In this document: piece after piece, positions 61,258-64,000 of the stretch
Layout of the letters: every line of letters begins with the position of its first letter
Numbering within the stretch: position 1 is the first letter of the stretch
Origin: Algoriphagus zhangzhouensis
GTDB taxonomy: Bacteria > Bacteroidota > Bacteroidia > Cytophagales > Cyclobacteriaceae
Length of the DNA: 64,000 nt
Direction: 5' to 3'
NCBI RefSeq assembly: GCF_900148515.1
Contig: NZ_FRXN01000004.1
Location: 248,001-312,000, forward strand
The notes under the pieces: model-generated
The model's database searches: none
Seen by the model: the letters and a program-made list of their open reading frames with translations, nothing else
Told to the model about the DNA's origin: nothing
Made by a program: the position numbers and the translations under genes

Positions 61258-63933
61258 TTAATTCAAAATCTGACTAAATCTAGCCAATCTCCCTTCGGAA
61301 TCTATGCCCTCAATCACAATCCGATGTTTCTTTGAAATGTCAGTATTGTAATACTCTATGGAGGCTTTTCCACTTTCATCTATTTCTAAAATCGGCTTCC
61401 AAAAGATGGTGGCTCTTTTATCAGAATTTGAGTTTTCAGCAGTTTTCTCGGCATAATTTGGCTGGTAGAATTCCTTTGCAATAGAATATCCTCCATAGTT
61501 TGTTACTAACGTTCCTCCTACACTTGAGGTCACACCCGCACCAGTTTTGGTATAGACTGCGATAACACCATTCGCTCCTTCGGCCCCAAAAATTGCCGCT
61601 TTTGCTGGGTCTTTGAAAACATCCACACTGGCCACATCATGAGGGTTTACTTGCATCAAGGTATTGGCATCCACAGGAATATTGTCCAAAAGGTATAGTG
61701 GAGAAGTTCCCGCATTGATTGATCCCACTCCTCTGATTTGGACATTTACATCTGTTCCTGCTACATAAACTTTCACTCCTGCCACACGGCCCTGAATCAG
61801 CTGGAAGACATTGGTATAGCCCACAGAACCCGGGATTTTTTCAGGGTCAATTGTTACATCTCCTGATCCATAGATTTTACGGATTTCATCAGTCTCTTTT
61901 TCGATAGTCTGATCCTCTACAACTACCTCTTCCAAGTCCATGATATCTGTTTCATCACTGAGACGGTTCATTAGATTTCTTTCTTGATAAGTGGCGATGA
62001 GATCTTTCGGCCACTTAATTTCAATTGGGTAATTACCCGGTATGGAAGTGAAGACAGCCTCTGGTTGGACAATCTCTACATCCACGAAGTTTTTGAGACG
62101 TGTATCCTCCGCAGTGATTGTGACAATGGCGCTATCGACATATTGCAAATCTCGGATGATAAAGCGGCCATTTGGGCCATATTCAGAATTCACTATCTCA
62201 ATTCCATCCCCAACCAAAGCAGTTACTTTTCCACCTCCCATTCCCTTTTTGGTATCTTCTTGGTCTGAGATTTGACCTTCTATATTGATCCCTCGCTCGA
62301 TAAAGTTTTCAACTTTTGGAAGATCATTATTTAGAATCTGACTCCAATTGAATCTTCTCCAGCCATGGGTCAACATTACTAGATCCAATGATTCCATAGT
62401 CTCGGGTTCTTGATCCTTGAAATAGTAACCTGGATTATAAACATGTCCTTGGAGATCGGATGTCAGTAGGAGATTAGAAAGGATGGTGCCGTATCTGTTG
62501 CTTTCATCTTCCACCTGATCAGCATCTAGGATTGCAATAGAAAAACTTCCTGGAGCTGGACTTCCTGCTAATGCTGATTTTAAATCTAAAGAAACCTTTT
62601 CTCTTGGACTAAACGATGCGCTTGTGGATGCAGTCAAAGTCAATTCCTGAGTCTCTTTTCTAATGAAAACAAGCCTTTCTAAAAGAGGCTTTCCATCCTG
62701 AGTCATGACTGTAATCTGATTGATCCCGGAAATGAGATTTTCTTTGGGAATTCTTACTCCCCAAACTCCATTGGTCAAAGAGCCTTGAATCATATAATTG
62801 ATGATTCCACGCGTTTGACTTGCCAAAATCAATGAATTCGGCTCATAGTTGCCCTGTACGAATGCCGTCAAATAACTGGCCACTGGATTATTGACCACTT
62901 GTAGGACAAGTCCGTCTACTTGAGCTCCTGGGAGAGAGATTTCTCTCTTCTGGCCAGTCATAGAATCTTCAATCTGCGATTTGTAATAAGATTCAGTGGG
63001 AGTGATTTCAAATTTTCCCAAACCCGCAAAATTGCTTTCAAAAGTGATTTCAGTCCCTTCTATTTTTCCATTGATCTCTAAAGGAACCCCATCCGGAGCA
63101 ACAACACGGAATGCCATGTTTGACTTCTTGTTCAAAGCCCAATTTCCTCCCTCAGGTAAAAACTGGATATCAGCCAAATTCAAACTATAAGGAAGTCTGA
63201 TTTTTTGGGATGTTTCATAGTTCTCATTTTCCTTATAGGTCAGTTCTAAGTGTTGGGAAGCAAAAGCTTTTTCAGGAATAGAAAATGAGAAATTAGCTTG
63301 ACCTTGAGTATTTAAACTTAGGTCTTGTGAATGGAGTTCTTCACCATCTCCCCAAGCTATAAAACTGAGTGTTTTGTTTGCTAATGGATTTCCATTTTGG
63401 TCAATGGCAGTGATTTCAAGTGTGTAAGTTGCCTTTCCAGAATTACTTTCGATTTTTTGTATTTGAACTTTTGGAAGAAAGCTACCACCAGCTCCATCTA
63501 CCACAGAAAATCCACCTGTGAAGAAATATTCTAGTCCAAAATTCCTCATCCAAGCAGTATATGCTTTGATTTGGTAATTCCCGGCTTTCCCAAAAGTTGG
63601 AATATCATAGTTGCCCTTGCCACGTCCATTTTCTAGGTAGATGATTTTTTGCTCGAGTAATACCCCATCCCCATCAAAAATATCTACATACAAAGTTTGG
63701 CTCAGTGGAGATGGAATCTGACTACTCCCCGCCACTAAGAAGGCACTAAACCAAACACTCTCACCCAATGTGTATGTTTGTTTGTCAAGATCCAAATAAG
63801 CCTTCTCTGGAGGTGTTTCTTTTTGGTAAGCCTCGAAATACTGTTGGATTTTATTTGGTAAATCTTGGGCCGAAGTTGAAAAAGCGCGCAAGAAAAATGC
63901 GAAAATCAATCCCGGAAAAAATCGACTATTCAT
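61258..63933 (-). CDS. Large secreted MG2-like protein with a C-terminal TonB-plug domain but no barrel
   Basis: 891 aa. Signal peptide (FFPGLIFAFFLRAFSTSAQ). The N-terminal part resembles macroglobulin MG2 domains (AYLDLDKQTYTLGESVWFSA, GKAGNYQIKAYTAWMRNFG). Several immunoglobulin-like blocks follow to ~560, with a carboxypeptidase-regulatory-like domain near 560-640. A canonical TonB plug lies at ~690-800 (LIQGRVAGVKVYVAGTDVNV, LYLLDNIPVD, VDVFKDPAKAAIFGAEGANG). Only ~90 residues follow it, so there is no transport barrel. Probably a periplasmic or surface protein that works with other TonB-linked systems. Confidence 0.85.
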   Translation of the reverse strand: MNSRFFPGLIFAFFLRAFSTSAQDLPNKIQQYFEAYQKETPPEKAYLDLDKQTYTLGESVWFSAFLVAGSSQIPSPLSQTLYVDIFDGDGVLLEQKIIYLENGRGKGNYDIPTFGKAGNYQIKAYTAWMRNFGLEYFFTGGFSVVDGAGGSFLPKVQIQKIESNSGKATYTLEITAIDQNGNPLANKTLSFIAWGDGEELHSQDLSLNTQGQANFSFSIPEKAFASQHLELTYKENENYETSQKIRLPYSLNLADIQFLPEGGNWALNKKSNMAFRVVAPDGVPLEINGKIEGTEITFESNFAGLGKFEITPTESYYKSQIEDSMTGQKREISLPGAQVDGLVLQVVNNPVASYLTAFVQGNYEPNSLILASQTRGIINYMIQGSLTNGVWGVRIPKENLISGINQITVMTQDGKPLLERLVFIRKETQELTLTASTSASFSPREKVSLDLKSALAGSPAPGSFSIAILDADQVEDESNRYGTILSNLLLTSDLQGHVYNPGYYFKDQEPETMESLDLVMLTHGWRRFNWSQILNNDLPKVENFIERGINIEGQISDQEDTKKGMGGGKVTALVGDGIEIVNSEYGPNGRFIIRDLQYVDSAIVTITAEDTRLKNFVDVEIVQPEAVFTSIPGNYPIEIKWPKDLIATYQERNLMNRLSDETDIMDLEEVVVEDQTIEKETDEIRKIYGSGDVTIDPEKIPGSVGYTNVFQLIQGRVAGVKVYVAGTDVNVQIRGVGSINAGTSPLYLLDNIPVDANTLMQVNPHDVASVDVFKDPAKAAIFGAEGANGVIAVYTKTGAGVTSSVGGTLVTNYGGYSIAKEFYQPNYAEKTAENSNSDKRATIFWKPILEIDESGKASIEYYNTDISKKHRIVIEGIDSEGRLARFSQILN

Positions 63934-64000
63934 AAAAAGAGAGTTGGTTTACCTCGAAAGAAAACCAATTACTTATGAAGTCGCAAGTGAAAATATCTTA

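Overview
The window looks like a chromosomal segment of a free-living Bacteroidota bacterium, most likely order Cytophagales and close to Cyclobacteriaceae/Algoriphagus. This is inferred from content, not from a database search. Supporting signs are a SusC/SusD pair, several TonB-dependent and OMP-barrel proteins, and lipoproteins with Bacteroidota-style lipoboxes. Promoters match the Bacteroidota consensus TTTG-N18-20-TAnnTTTG, an atpD-atpC pair has a very short epsilon subunit, and bacillithiol synthesis (BshA) is present. The DNA is moderately AT-rich and coding density is high on both strands. I saw no tRNA, rRNA, CRISPR array, phage or transposase gene.

Layout. 1-2.7 kb: the 5' end of a small unknown gene, a metallo-beta-lactamase/double-rhodanese sulfur enzyme and an NlpC/P60 lipoprotein, with two copies of a ~178-bp palindromic repeat around them. 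2.7-9.9 kb: a complete heme-acquisition operon on the minus strand (hmuT-U-V-S, a TonB receptor and an HmuY-like lipoprotein), read from one promoter flanked by two 19-bp palindromes. 10.2-12.1 kb: atpD-atpC. 12.5-15.4 kb: GH29 fucosidase, rpsU with an exceptionally strong Shine-Dalgarno, and a repeat-rich stretch with a ~490-bp structured element and a GIY-YIG gene. 15.6-16.9 kb: a Xer recombinase and hpf. 17-22.1 kb: a lipid-linked sugar module (two PMT/ArnT-like transferases, a polyprenyl-phosphate sugar synthase, a flippase-like protein). 22.1-24 kb: two unknown secreted proteins and pyrF. 24.4-29.5 kb: SusC/SusD. 29.6-33.5 kb: DUF2851, NeuD-like acyltransferase, trhO and a nucleoside phosphorylase. 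33.5-39.2 kb: a TPR histidine kinase/response regulator pair divergent from an OMP receptor. 39.2-44.8 kb: AlkD-like protein, ABC-F ATPase, peptide-deformylase-like protein, Tat-exported TIM barrel and a second Xer recombinase. 44.8-45.3 kb: second copy of the ~490-bp element. 45.4-56.5 kb: acyl-CoA dehydrogenase, PQQ dehydrogenase, NAD-binding epimerase, fatty-acid hydroxylase, bshA, APC permease and a GH3/beta-lactamase fusion. 56.7-60.7 kb: membrane protein, mutL and two rhomboid proteases. 60.7-63.9 kb: an OMP and a large MG2/TonB-plug protein.

Most genes are housekeeping or typical Bacteroidota envelope functions. The least explained content is noncoding. Two families of palindromic repeats keep their paired stems although the sequence has changed. 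REP-like motifs surround and overlap the GIY-YIG gene. The best-supported regulatory observations are the double operator at the heme operon and the strong Shine-Dalgarno of rpsU.
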